Assembly: GCA_008973525.1 (NCBI GenBank) | Contig: WACJ01000106.1 | Coordinates: forward strand, 558,001-622,000 | Length of the DNA: 64,000 nt | From: Stenopsyche tienmushanensis | Taxonomy: Eukaryota > Arthropoda > Insecta > Trichoptera > Stenopsychidae | Direction: 5' to 3' | Shown: piece after piece, positions 44,610-55,899 of the stretch | Layout of the letters: each line of letters opens with the position of its first letter | Numbering within the stretch: position 1 is the first letter of the stretch | Translations under genes and position numbers: made by a program | The notes under the pieces: generated by a model | What the model saw: only the letters and a program-made list of their open reading frames with translations | The model's database searches: none | Told to the model about the DNA's origin: nothing

Positions 44610-45209
44610 ATGGCGCCAAGAAAGAGAAAACATTCCAAGGAAGATATTTTAAAGAAAAAAAGAGAAGCTGAGCGAAAAAGATATGAGCGTAACAAGAATG
44701 ACCCGCAGAAAAGGGAAGAATTTAGAGAGAAAGAACGTCTTAAATATATTAAAAAAAAAGAAAGAGGGACTAGGAAGCTCGTTAAGGATATGACTCCGCA
44801 AGAACACCGAGAAGCAAAGAGGAAGTGGAGGGAGCATTGCAACAAGTATCGCAATAAGAAAAAAGTGTCACAAGACGTAACGGGCTCGCATATTAAAGAA
44901 AATATGTCAGATTCGGAAGCATCTAATCCATCTCAACCGCCAATACCCGAAGTTGCTGAAATATATCCAAAGAAAAATAATAAAGAGCAATTGGTGAGAT
45001 ATAAAATAACTATGGATAAAGACGAAGAAATAAACTTTCTCAAAAAGGAACTGTTGAAGTACAAGAAACGCCTATCGAGATTAAAGAAGAAGGAAAATAC
45101 CAAGCCTAAAGATGCACCAATTAAAAAATTAGAGAATATGGCAATGGATACAAACGCTCCAGAACCTACGAAAGATCTAGTCAAAACGCACTATTTTGTG
45201 GGTTATTAA
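44610..45209 (+). CDS. Highly basic coiled-coil-like protein of a repetitive family
   Basis: About 199 residues, rich in Lys, Arg and Glu (KREAERKRYERNKNDPQKRE, MTPQEHREAKRKW, FLKKELLKYKKRLSRLKKK). I start it at the second ATG, 20 bases after the acceptor-like TTGTTTTAG at 44590; the frame is open back to 44517. This head resembles the N terminus of an uncharacterised repetitive animal gene, probably transposon-derived, whose long C-terminal part is missing here. Sequence after the stop (45210-45340) continues in another frame, suggesting a frameshift. Function unknown. Confidence 0.5.
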   Translation: MAPRKRKHSKEDILKKKREAERKRYERNKNDPQKREEFREKERLKYIKKKERGTRKLVKDMTPQEHREAKRKWREHCNKYRNKKKVSQDVTGSHIKENMSDSEASNPSQPPIPEVAEIYPKKNNKEQLVRYKITMDKDEEINFLKKELLKYKKRLSRLKKKENTKPKDAPIKKLENMAMDTNAPEPTKDLVKTHYFVGY

Positions 45210-46600
45210 AAGAACAATCGCAAGAGAATTTTTCAGAGATGAAAACGATAAAAGAAAAATGGCTTTCAACCAAAATAATATCAGAAAACGTTGATAAATC
45301 CAAGTTATGGGGAACGGAAGACACAGTTAACCTATAAAAGAGTAAAAAAGGGCAAAAATATCTCGTAGACTGCTAGAACAGTCGTGAATTTCTACGAGGA
45401 CGATTCCAATAAGACGGCAATTATCGAGCTGAATTTCAAACAAACCTTTTGTAGGCTGCGACCTTTTCGGATCGATGCACCCAAAACTGACGAACACGAT
45501 TCTTGTATATGATATGATACTTATAGCAAACATATTTCATAGTGATATTACGTTAAGATTACAAAGTTAGAATTTAGAATATAAAACAAGTTTAATTTTT
45601 TGTTATTTTATTGTTCAGTTATGTAATTATTAAACTCCAAAGTTTATGGAAATAAACAAATAAACTTAATTTTGCTACTAAAACTGTATTTTTCATTCAA
45701 ATACATAACACCCTGACATTCAAATAATGACAAATGGTGTTGAAGATATTTTAAATAATCCATTTTCAAAAAGAAATCGGATTAAATTGAAGATAATTAA
45801 AATTGGAAAACGATGTCCGCCGCTTCCAAATTTATCTAAGAAGCACAAAGACAATAAATGTGAACATACAAGACATTTTCAACATATGAACGGTCAATGA
45901 CGGCTGTGAAGTTGTGTTTATCCGAAGAAAATGACCGTAGGCTGATAAAAAACGATTTAATTATCGAAGAAATGTTTGCATTTGATCAACTATTCAATAC
46001 AATATTCAATGTCCAAATTGGAATATTTTCACCTTCCGGAGAAAGAAAAATATGCACAATACAAAGAGAACATTCCAAATACATTAATTAATAAAGTTAA
46101 AACATTCTATTGATCATTATTTGTATTATACTAGATTAAAATATTAATTTCTGCCCCACAATGCCAATCAAACAATATCAGTATTTTTATTTTGAAATAT
46201 AGCCAGATATGATTTGGGAATATTAATGTTGAACGCCCTTTTAGAAGATGATTTGAATAGCACAATCACAAAAGACAAATTTGTTTTAATCACTTAATAA
46301 CCCTATATATTTTTGAATGCATTCAGACATGTCATTAATGAATAAAATTTAAAAATAGACGTCTATCGCGTATATAGACGTCTATGGCACTTATGGAACT
46401 TGTTTATGACGGCAGAATTATTATTTCAAATAAATTAATTATTTAAAATAAAATGCATTATAAACTGATCACAGTGCAGCTCATTACAGTGTAAAATAAC
46501 ATAATTGATTAAAAATTATTGCATTTATGTATGAATTTAATTTTTTTCAAACATATATTATTTGTTAATCAGAAGGCACGCTATAAAATTATAAAAAGGC
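45210..46600. other. Intergenic remnants
   Basis: Positions 45210-45340 look like the frameshifted continuation of the basic protein. A stretch at 46020-46080 (TTTTCACCTTCCGGAGAAAG) also appears at 585-640. The upstream homology of unit 7 starts near 46430. I support no gene here. Confidence 0.4.
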
Positions 46601-46689
46601 GAATGTATTTTTTGAGGATTTAATAAAAAGGCAAGGTGATTGGTTTTATTTTAAGGCGTGAATATAAATTTTATAATATTTAAACCCGT

Positions 46690-46830
46690 ACGTATAATCG
46701 AACGTCAATGGTCGTATTTTGATTTGTTATTTCCAAATCTTGTTTTGACATTTGTGTATACAGTTAGAATCTAGTACATAGGCGTATCAATGATATTATT
46801 TTTAATGTATTATCGAATTAAATCAAAATA
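46690..46830 (+). promoter_or_regulatory. Conserved upstream block and leader of unit 7
   Basis: ATAATCGAACGTCAATGG, GATTTGTTATTTCCAAATCT and TTTTGACATTTGTGTA precede the ATG; the spacing is shorter than in other units. Confidence 0.55.
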
Positions 46831-49800
46831 ATGTCAAAACGCCTTAGTAAAAAGAAAGTCCTGGGGGTGGAATTTAATAAAAGGGTAAAAAAGAGTCGCA
46901 AGAAAAATGATAGCGTGAAGGAAGAACCCCCAAGCGAAGAGGTGCATTTTTTTAAATGGAATATATACGGACTTTTAAATGTTGCTCTAACAAAAAGGCC
47001 GCAATAACCTAATAAATTTCGAGATTCCATATTGAAAGATACTGTAGAATTAATAAAATGAATGCAGAACGAAATTAATTGATTATTTATATTTTTTTTA
47101 AAGGCGTTTATTAACATTAAGTCATCGCCTATGGATGTCCATTCAAATATGGAAGTTGCTAATGAAATCGATAATGTTTCTAAAATGATGAAGATCGAAC
47201 CCGCTTCGTCAGACGATGTAGATAATATTGCTAAAGTGATGAAGAACGAACCTGTTTCATCCGATGAAAATGATTTTCCTGAAAATTTGCCTCCTAGTGA
47301 ATTCTTTCAATTGAAAGAAGAACCCGCATGTAAAGAGGTATATTTTATATAGATTTATATATAAATTTTATAAATAAATTTACGCGTTTAATAGATTATT
47401 ATTTTTCTCTCCAGGAATATATTGAAATTAATGTACCTCCCGATGAAATGCATACAGATATTGATGTTGTTTATGAAATCGATAATATTGCCGGAATGAT
47501 GAAAAACGAACCTGTTTCGTCGGACGAAATTGACTCCAGGAATAACTCGGATGCTCATTCAAATGACGAATTTTCTTGCGATGAGGTATGTTTTCATGCG
47601 TCAAAATAAGCTCTTATTAATTAGTGCATGATATTTTAAATTAACCCATTTCTTCCCAATGTTGCGTGTATGCAACTTCATAAAATGCCGTCAAAATGAA
47701 CTTATTACGCGCGTTAAAAGGCATTTACAATACGCGTTAAAATATATTTATTTACAATATTCCTGAATATGTGGAATACACATGGACTTATATATCCGTT
47801 GCGTTAATGCAACGGTGGGAATTGCCCAGTTTATGCCCTGTGCAGTCAAAAATAAGACCTCGAAACGGTGCTAATGAAGTGTTCTACAGTCTAAAAGCTT
47901 TATAAGTATATTCTGTTATGACTTGTTATGATATTTAATTTGGCAAAAACATATTTGCATTTTTAGAATACATTATTTGCCCTATTTTTCAATTATAGAA
48001 CTTAGAAATGGCATTCTACAAAAAGCGATTACAAAAAGTCGATGAAGTTATATCCGTTCTTGAGGAGTTAGAGGCAGAAAAAGCGATCGACGCGGCCATC
48101 ATACCTCCCGACGTAGACGAACTTACCGACGAAGAACAAATAGAAGACGAACGTATGATTATTAATAACGAGGGTGACGGATTGCCGATAGACGTGGTGG
48201 GTACGTTTGAAATTCACGCTACTTTAGATGACAAAATAGATATAACGCACGCCTGAAACTATACAAAATACTTCCGAAGAACCCAAACAGAAAAAGAAGC
48301 GACATATGACAAAATGGCTGAAGCGCGTCCCAACTTATACGAACACGCCTAAAAACTGCGAAGTTAGACGCGTCGAAGAAATACAGAATAAGTTTGGAAA
48401 TCTGAGCCCCATACAGATGTTTGAGCTCTTTTTAGACAAAGCGATTTTGGATGAAATAATAGAGTTTTCGATCAAATACGCGCAGAGTAAAAACCATAAT
48501 TTTTTTTCGATGTCACGTACGGACTTGAAAAAATTTATCGGAATCCTTATATTCACCGGCTATCATTCTCTCCCCGAAATAAAATTTTATTGGAGCTTGG
48601 ATGAAGATAAAGGGATCCCGCTCATACGCAAAACAATGTCGCGGAATAGATTCGATGAAATAATGAAGTATATTCATCTTTCCGATAACGATAAGCTGGA
48701 CAAATCTGATAAGTTCTCCAAGTTAAGACCGTTTTTCGACGAATTAAATAAACGGTATATGCAATTTGGTGTGTTTTCCCATAAGATATCGATCGATGAA
48801 GAGATGGTACCGAATTTTGGACGTCATTCTGCCGATATGTTCATACGCGGGAAACCGGCGAGGTTCGGATATAAACTGTGGTGTATTGCCTCGGCCGGGG
48901 GATACGTTTATCAGTTCGATCCGTACGGTGGAGCTTCGCAGAAGACTAATGAAAATCTGAATTTAGGCGAAAGGGTTGTAATAAACTTGTTGAAAGTTGT
49001 TCACGATCCTGAGAATCACATCATATTTTTTGATAATTTCTTCATGAGCCATTACCTTCTTACCTTGTTGTCAGAAATGAAATTCTTTGCAACCGGTACT
49101 GTGAGAGAGACCCGACTGCCTTCTTGTCCGCTTCAAACGACGGAAGCGTTGGCGAAAGAACCGAGAGGAAAGTTTGATTATAGATTTGATGGCAACAATA
49201 AAATATTCGCTGTTAGGTGGCGCGACAATTCTGTTGTAACAGTCGTTACAAACTTTGGTACCCTCGAGCCAATAATGAATATAAAGAGATACAACCGGAA
49301 GGAAAAGAAATTCAAAATGATCCCCCAACCAAATGTTATCCATCAATACAACCAAGGCATGGGAGGTGTTGATTTACACGATAATGCCATTGCAGACTAT
49401 AGAATCAGAATCAGAGGTAAGAAATGGTGGTGGCCATTATTCTCCAATGGAATTGATAGTGCTATTGTCAATGCCTGGAAAATGTATCAACTGGCAACCG
49501 GATCCACTATCAGTCAAATTGACTTCAGATCTCAGATTGTATTATCTCTATTGAAAACTGAAGAGGAATCTGAACCGGAGGTAGAGCATCAATCTCAGAA
49601 AGGAAACAATGATCTTGGACACCCGAACAAAAACAAATTACCAGGAGCGGCGAAGGACAAAAGCGATCATATTTTAATCCGCAACGAAGAAAACGCAAGA
49701 AGGAGATGTAGGATATGCAAAAGCCAAACGATCTATATATGCAAGAAATGTAAGGTCCACCTTCATACAAAGTGTTTTTCAAAATTTCACGAGTGATATG

Positions 49801-50728
49801 ATAAAATTTATTTCAGTTTTTTCATACAATCCTGTACATTTTGAGCGAATAAAAGCATACGATCCAAATAATAAAAGGATTTTATTTTTTTACCAGGGAA
49901 TTCCCAGCGTTGCGCCAACACGCGCTGCTTAATTTTGATATTACCATATTTTATCATGATATTTGGGAAAAAATGGATTAATGCGTACATTCCTTGCGTT
50001 ACTTTGCAGTATGCGTGGGCATTCATTTGATTTTTACGCTGATAAATATGTATATATCTGTAGTGGGAACTTCAAACGACACCTATTCATCAATTGTCGG
50101 GATTGGAAAAGCGTAGGAAAATTGACGCAAAGCGGAATCCACGAAAAAAGCCGACAATATCAACTCCTGACAAGCTGAAAATTGCACCTATTACTATTGC
50201 GCCGGGGAACGATTTATCTACATCTGCCGAGTAAGTAAACAAGTATTCTCTTAACTCATATTTGATTATCCGGCATGCGTTGCAATACCACGTTTCGCAT
50301 AACAAACAATATTTTTACCATGCCTATGTTATTCCCGCAAGTGTAAACAATAAGCGGACGAAGTTTTATCGCAACCGGATGAACGGTATGGCAGCGCATT
50401 AAATGCGGACAAACAAACATTGTTTTTAATATATTGGATAATGATAATGTGTAATACACATTAGGCGTGTACGTCCGATACAAATTGTTTTTATGATTTT
50501 AGAAATCCGTTGATCAATGGTCCGTCTCTTGCACCGGCGAGGAATACAATACACCTTCCGTCGCTATTCGAAAAAGACAATAACGGAAGGACGAAAAGAA
50601 AGCGGTGCAAATATTGTTGGCATCTTGATCGTACGCGCAAAGACTCGATCTATTACTGCAAGGATTGTTCCAATAATCCTGGGTTTTGTCTGGAACCGTG
50701 CTTTAGACTATTTCATAAATATAATTAG
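46831..50728 (+). CDS. Unit 7: Sp-like N-terminal module spliced to a piggyBac cysteine-rich exon
   Basis: Predicted exons: 46831-46941, 47104-47337, 47415-47585, 50076-50230 and 50503-50728. Phases match throughout (0, 0, 0, 2). The acidic module has MMKIEPASSDD, VMKNEPVSSDE, LKEEPACKE and MMKNEPVSSDE. Exon 4 is shortened and ends NDLSTSA, GA|GTAAGT. The last exon follows TTTTAG, reads NPLINGPSLAPARN, and ends in a piggyBac cysteine-rich finger (CKYC, YYCKDC, GFCLEPC, FRLFHKYN). It has no ATG, so it can only be translated as a downstream exon. Weak points: the exon 4 acceptor has mutated from CAG to CAA (50073-50075), and the exon 1 donor is GTGCAT. A full piggyBac element sits in the third intron. 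Either the gene is dying or exon 4 is skipped or spliced elsewhere. Confidence 0.6.
48008..48256 (+). pseudogene. piggyBac transposase N-terminal part, frameshifted
   Basis: Starts eight bases after the acceptor-like AATTATAG. An acidic head (LEELEAEKAIDA, DVDELTDEEQIEDE) ends at TGA 48254-48256. The rest of the transposase continues directly in another frame, so a single-base change has split the gene. Confidence 0.75.
48306..49796 (+). CDS. piggyBac transposase core and C terminus
   Basis: 496 residues are open from the first ATG in this frame, which is itself open back to about 48255. The catalytic aspartates are visible at 164 (ISIDEE), 243 (IIFFDNFF), 356 and 359 (GGVDLHDN), and the C-terminal finger is complete (CRICK, IYICKKC, LHTKCFSKFHE). 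It would catalyse TTAA-specific cut-and-paste transposition if the upstream frameshift were absent. It serves as the intact reference for the four deleted copies at 16-24 kb, although it is from a clearly different piggyBac lineage. Confidence 0.9.
   Translation: MTKWLKRVPTYTNTPKNCEVRRVEEIQNKFGNLSPIQMFELFLDKAILDEIIEFSIKYAQSKNHNFFSMSRTDLKKFIGILIFTGYHSLPEIKFYWSLDEDKGIPLIRKTMSRNRFDEIMKYIHLSDNDKLDKSDKFSKLRPFFDELNKRYMQFGVFSHKISIDEEMVPNFGRHSADMFIRGKPARFGYKLWCIASAGGYVYQFDPYGGASQKTNENLNLGERVVINLLKVVHDPENHIIFFDNFFMSHYLLTLLSEMKFFATGTVRETRLPSCPLQTTEALAKEPRGKFDYRFDGNNKIFAVRWRDNSVVTVVTNFGTLEPIMNIKRYNRKEKKFKMIPQPNVIHQYNQGMGGVDLHDNAIADYRIRIRGKKWWWPLFSNGIDSAIVNAWKMYQLATGSTISQIDFRSQIVLSLLKTEEESEPEVEHQSQKGNNDLGHPNKNKLPGAAKDKSDHILIRNEENARRRCRICKSQTIYICKKCKVHLHTKCFSKFHE
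50265..50450. repeat. Dispersed repeat copy in the last intron of unit 7
   Basis: Contains TGGTATGGCAGCGCATTAAA-like and ACAAACATTGTTTTTAATAT sequence, the reverse-type copy of the family at 13.3, 42.0 and 44.1 kb. Confidence 0.55.
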
Positions 50729-50739
50729 TGTAATTGAGT

Positions 50740-50890
50740 GTGATCCAACGTGAAATGGACAGATGCTTGGAATTTATGGAAATAAAGTATATGGTAGGAT
50801 ATTGCATTTAAGGGCATATCTCCATCGGCACACCGGTGAAGGATCTTTCGTTCGCAATTGGATGTTTTATGGTAAAAGGTTCGTGAATTC
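50740..50890 (+). pseudogene. Relic of the first Sp/KLF zinc-finger exon (unit 7)
   Basis: The sequence parallels exon 5 of unit 8 (GGNKVYGR-like, LRAYLHRHTGE, NWMFYGKR). The zinc-binding cysteines are lost (VRNWMFYG instead of ICNWTFCG), and the beginning is out of frame. The finger exon therefore decayed in a unit that has a piggyBac finger exon just upstream of it. Confidence 0.8.
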
Positions 50891-52484
50891 TACTTTTTTT
50901 TTGGTAAACAAAGTGACTTTATAATATAAAATATCGATTAGTTAATATTTTGCTTTATTTTTCTTAAGATTTTCAATGTTTTCATAATAATATAATAATT
51001 TCAGTTTTTCCCGTTCGTCCTGCACTATGTTTAAAGATAAATCATCCTCCTCATGCACCAAAAGCAAGAATAATCTGAACAAATTTGAAAAAACAGAAAT
51101 GTTGGATCATAATTACTATAATTTTTATTATTTTGCATGATTTATTTATATACATATTTTTATTTTTGGTAAGTAATTAAATCAAAATATTGAGAATTAA
51201 TGATTTAGTTTGATTACTTTATTTTATTTCATTCGCTGACAGGGATACTACCTTATTTTAAAAGTGAATAATACTAACGGTATAAAAGAAATCGTTAATA
51301 CACTGAGATAGTCGAGTTTTGAAGAGTCTCTCCGCTCTTTCCAGCATATCAACGGGTACGTAATCGATAGCAGCTTGAATCACTAATTTTTCATGACAAT
51401 TTCTTCAAACAATTTCACTTTATAATTAGAGTTCTTAATCGTTCTGTAGATATGTCAGCGGTCCAAAAAGTAGACCGGTTGAACACACAGACCTTGTGGC
51501 CACTCCGTCTTATTTTAGGTCTTTGTGTGGCATTTTCTATGATCTGTATGATCACGGAAACTCCCTCAGAGGCTAACTTACATAGGTGGCTAGCACCAAA
51601 TGAGATCTCGAACGAGTTTAGACTTCCCTAAACTCAAAAAAAACTATATATTTATCTATCTTAGCTATTTTTTTAGTTTTAAGTTACAAAATCTAGTTAA
51701 TTTTCCCCCCGCATTTCAATCTTCAAAAATCAGATAATAACTACAATTAAAAATTCAGTGTTTTATTCAATTCAACCTGATGAAGTTACTAATATTACAA
51801 AGCATTCTTACTCTGTTCTCTCAGGGTTGAATATCAAGAACAGTTACACGAAGAATTTGTTCGCCTAATTTGCCGAGTAGAATAACCAACTCAGATTTTT
51901 TAAACATTATAATTATTTCCTCGAAAAAAGAATTTTAATATATAATATTTAACACAAAAGTCCAGCTGAATTTGAATCCATTTAGTGGTAGTAAAAGGTT
52001 GCCGACTGCTGTTTTATAATATTAATTATTTAGTTGCCAGGCATGAAAAACTGAACCGGGCAAGCATTTCGAATTTATCGCATGTAATACATACCAAATT
52101 GAACTAACATGTATTTTTAGACGTATTCAGACATATTAGTAATGAAAAAAAATATATAAATAGAAAGGCTTTAGATTGCGTCTGGAATGGACTGAAAAAA
52201 TATTATTTTTAATGAAATTCTTTATTAAAAAATATGAAATGAAAAACACAGCTTATGCGCAAAAATGCGCTGAGCAAGATTTTATTTAACAGAATAAAAT
52301 AATATAATTGATTAAAAAAATATATTTTTATGCAAGAATTTTAATTTTTTCAAACATATATTATTTGTTGGCCAGAAGGTGCTCTTAAATTTAATAAAAA
52401 TGCGGATATAATTTTTGAGCATTTAATAAATTGAAGCAATGTGGTTGGGTCTATTTTAAGGCGTGAATATAAATTTTTCGTCGT
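50891..52484. repeat. 3' module of unit 7, dispersed repeat, and duplication flanking unit 8
   Basis: 51000-51250 is the shared 3' module. 51440-51660 is a copy of the GCGGACC/GGTTGAACACACAGACCTTG dispersed repeat. 51770-52070 duplicates 24776-25070, and from 52068 the match jumps to 27679 onwards, marking the empty site of the 2.6 kb element. No gene. Confidence 0.7.
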
Positions 52485-52682
52485 TCATTTCATCGAGCGC
52501 TAATGGTCGTATTTTGATTTGTTAGTGCCAAAATTTCGTTTGACGTTTGTGTATATGGTCGAAGGAGTTTTACTTACATCGGCCTATCAACGAGATTGTT
52601 GTTTTTAACGTATCCTCGACCAAAACTTTATTCCTGATGCTTAGTTCACATAAAGTAATAGATTTAAAAATATATTTAAATA
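52485..52682 (+). promoter_or_regulatory. Conserved upstream block and leader of unit 8
   Basis: ATCGAGCGCTAATGG, GTTAGTGCCAAAATTTCG and TTTGACGTTTGTG, near-identical to unit 5, followed by the leader ending AAATAATG. Confidence 0.6.
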
Positions 52683-53992
52683 ATGCCAAAACGACTTGGT
52701 AAAAATAATGTCCTGGGTGTGGGATTTAAAAGAGCAAAGAAAAGTCGTAAGAAAAATGATAACCTGAAGGAAGATTCAACATGTGAAGGGGTACATTTTT
52801 ATGAAATATAGCAATAATAGACGCAATGAAATGAATGCGAAATAAAATTGACTGGGTTTTTTTTCAAGGTGTTTATCAACATGAAGTCATCGCCTAAGGA
52901 TGTCCATTCAGATATGGAAGTTGTTTATGAAATTGATAATGTTGCAAAAATGATGAAGAAGGAGCCGGCTTCATCAGATGAAGTTGATAATGTTGCTAAA
53001 ATGATGAAAAATGAACCTCTTTCATCAGATGAAATTGATTTCCCTGAAAATTTGCATCCTAGTGAATTCATCCAATTGAAAGAAGAACCCAAGTGTAAAG
53101 AGGTATATTTTATATAGAGTTATAAATACATTTTATAAATAAATTTAGGGTTTAATAGATTATTATTTTCTCAACAGGAATATATCGAAATTAATGTATC
53201 TCCCGGTGAGGTTCATTCAGATATTGAAGTGGTTCATGAAATCGATAATATTGCTGGTATGATGAAAAACGAACCTGTTTTGTTGGATGAAATTGATTTT
53301 AGGAATAATTCAGATGCCAATAAATACACCCATTCAAATGACGAATTTTCATGTGAAGAGGTATGTTTTTGCGCATCATAAGGATAATAAAATAAAATGA
53401 GCATTTTTACACTGATAAATATTATATTTATATATTTGATGTGGGAATTTCAGACGATACCTATCCGTCAAATATCTGGGTTGGTCAAACATAGAAAAAC
53501 TGGCACAAAGCGGAATCCACGAAAAAAGCAGAGCGTTGGCAACGATCAAGGGACAACTCAATCGAATTCAACTCCAGACAAGCCCAAAATTGCACCTATT
53601 AAAAGAAAACCTCGCGTAGCTTGCACTTGTCCTAACTGTGCACAAGGAGACAAGTACGTATTTTATTTATATTTGACTAAAATATAAAATAGTATTAACA
53701 GTTTGCGTTATAACATACTGGTGCATTTTATTTAGCGCGTATGGATCGAGAAGGAAACAGCATATTTGTCACGTGGCAGGATGTAATAAAGTATACGGTA
53801 GGACGTCACATTTAAGAGCACATCTCCGTCGGCACACTGGTGAAAGACCTTTCATTTGCAATTGGACGTTTTGTGGGAAAAGGTTTGTGAATTACAAATT
53901 TTTTTTTGGTGAACAATGTGACTTTATTATATAAAATCTCAATTCTTAAATAGGATTAATAATAGCAAACATGATGCCAAATAAAAATTATG

Positions 53993-54023
<31 letters not shown>

Positions 54024-55657
54024 ATGTTTTTAATTGAGGATCTAAAAACAGGTATTCAATTGCATTATGTTAATTTTGAGAGGTAAATTAAAATTACAGT
54101 AGACCCGCAGTAATTCAATAAATATTTTGCCAGTTTATAAAGTATTGCCCCCAAGCCCTCGTAGTCGGTGGATAATTTAAATTGAAAAGTAGCTCCCAAG
54201 ACAAAAAAGGTTGGACAACCCTGGCCTAGGCAAACAGGGGAGAACGGTTTTAGGCTGTTCGAATGGCGACTCGTCTCCATGGCTAGGTACTAAGATTGGC
54301 CGAACCGATCCAGTTAGTCGCTGTCTGTCGTCTGTATCTTGTTCTTTTGTCTTCTGCTAATCCGGAGATCGAACTCTTTAACTCGACTTGATTTGTGTTT
54401 ATCTGCTAATTTGAGTTTTAAGTTTGAAGAAAGGAAAAGCGATCTGAAAGGCGGACCGATTGGACACAAAGACTTTGTGGCCATTCCGTCCTCTTTTAGG
54501 GCTTTTTGCGACATTTTCGGGGATAAATGCGGTCTTCTATGATCTGCACGATCATGAAAGCCCCCTCAGAGGCTAACTTACATAGGTGACTTGCGGTAAA
54601 TGAGGTCGCGAACGAACCTAGACTTCCTCTCACCCATAAAAACTATATATTTCTCGATTATATACTCGATTGAAACATAATCACGACGCAGTTTTTGTTA
54701 CATCTTTCATTACGTCTTGCGCACAGTGGTGTACAGCATTTTTTGAAAGGCCTACCCTATCTGTTAGCTCGCACACTTACAGTCGACGGTCATCTAATAC
54801 CATTTTGTGGATCTTCTTCACCATTTCTTGGATGATTACTGCGCTGTTCGTCTTGGCAGTACGGCCTCGTCTAACATTTCATTTACTATGATGTATTTAC
54901 TACAACTCGAATCTAATAATAGGAATATTGATATGAAATATAATAGATACAGGGTATAGATTTTCATATGGTGTACCAAATATATATCATAGTATCGGGC
55001 GATTGTTTTTTATTTAGTATTTTTTTTAAGGCAACAACCATCATCTATACGTTTACTTAGATAATTGCCATGGGCGCTTTATACCCTCGTTACAGTTCTG
55101 CCGGATTAGACCGGGGCTGGATTACCGCAGGTCTGCTGTAGTGCATTGGTTAAAAATTATGGATTTTAAATAACAACTAAATAACCATTTTTTTCCACAG
55201 GCTGTTAGTTGTAATCAATTGACATGTTAAAAGAGGGGGAAAATCTGTTGATTCAGTTTAATTTATTTTAATTGTATCTTATTTTATGCAGATTTAAACT
55301 CTCATATGATTTAAAAAGGCATAAAAGAATACACACATGTGAAAAGCATTTCAATTGCCCACGTTGTTCGAGGAAATTTACCCGTAGCGATCATTTATCG
55401 AATCACGTAAGATCTCACGACAAAGGAAGAAAAAATGTAAGGACTAATTTATTTATCATATGGTTGATTTGAGAATATTTATATTGGATTTAAACGATTT
55501 TTATTAATAGGAATTAGCCACTTCTACTCGGTCAATATCTACCGACAGTGACAACGATAGTTGTGATGGTAAAATATTTATCACTATACATACAAAGCCT
55601 GGTCAAAATGAACTCATCATACCTGACGCCGTAGATGCCAGTTCCGACTTCAGCTAA
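52683..55657 (+). CDS. Unit 8: Sp/Buttonhead-like zinc-finger transcription factor
   Basis: Exons: 52683 to about 52791, 52869-53102, 53178-53360, 53454-53653, 53736-53882, 55292-55436 and 55511-55657. From exon 2 on, all splice phases fit. Exons 2-3 hold the acidic repeats ([42 protein letters not shown]). Exon 4 ends with the Buttonhead box RVACTCPNC. Exons 5-6 encode three C2H2 fingers of Sp/KLF type with all zinc ligands ([56 protein letters not shown]). Finger 2 lacks the usual RSDEL contact helix, so its specificity should differ from the GC box. Exon 7 ends in an acidic tail. Exon 1 has one extra A (five rather than four, near 52740), giving an early stop; translation may start at the ATG in exon 2 (52881). 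This is the ancestral-type member of the family. Confidence 0.8.
53990..54027. repeat. TA/TG microsatellite
   Basis: A (TA)n run passes into (TG)n in the fifth intron of unit 8. Confidence 0.9.
54300..54665 (+). repeat. Dispersed repeat copy (GCGGACCGATTGGACACA family)
   Basis: CTGAAAGGCGGACCGATTGG, ACAAAGACTTTGTGGCC and ATGAAAGCCCCCTCAG match the copies at 31 and 62 kb; it lies in the fifth intron of unit 8. Confidence 0.65.
54685..54890 (-). pseudogene. Mariner transposase fragment, antisense
   Basis: Minus-strand reading gives [11 protein letters not shown], then a helix-turn-helix like [16 protein letters not shown], the second DNA-binding subdomain of a mariner transposase, with stops and shifts. 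Confidence 0.65.
54891..55200. other. Rest of the fifth intron of unit 8
   Basis: Contains GATGTATTTACTACAACTCG and GAAATATAATAGATACAGGG, scraps shared with the 5' region of the piggyBac-derived genes and with 10.3 kb. No gene. Confidence 0.45.
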
Positions 55658-55899
55658 TAACCGTTAGCGTTGTTCGGACAATATTATAATTAGGTGTATT
55701 GAAAGTGAATAAATTATGTAGCTAGTTCAAAGTGACAATTGATTTTATTACTTAGAATAACAAAATGGATTACATAAAATTACTTAATTAATAAAATATT
55801 TGTGCCTTGTTATAGTATTATTTTATTATAATAAAATAAAATTATTAACGTTATATTGTACAGGGCCTTTCGATTGGGACGCTCGAAATTTATTAAGTT

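Larger units (their letters stand above)
47645..49977 (+). mobile_element. piggyBac element with TTAA target duplication
   Basis: TTAA at 47641-47644 and 49978-49981. The ends are CCCATTTCTTCCCA on the left and TGGGAAAAAATGGA on the right, matching at 12 of 14 positions when reversed. It lies in the intron between exons 3 and 4 of unit 7. Length 2333 bp, within the usual range for an autonomous piggyBac. Its transposase frame is broken once near 48250. Confidence 0.9.
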
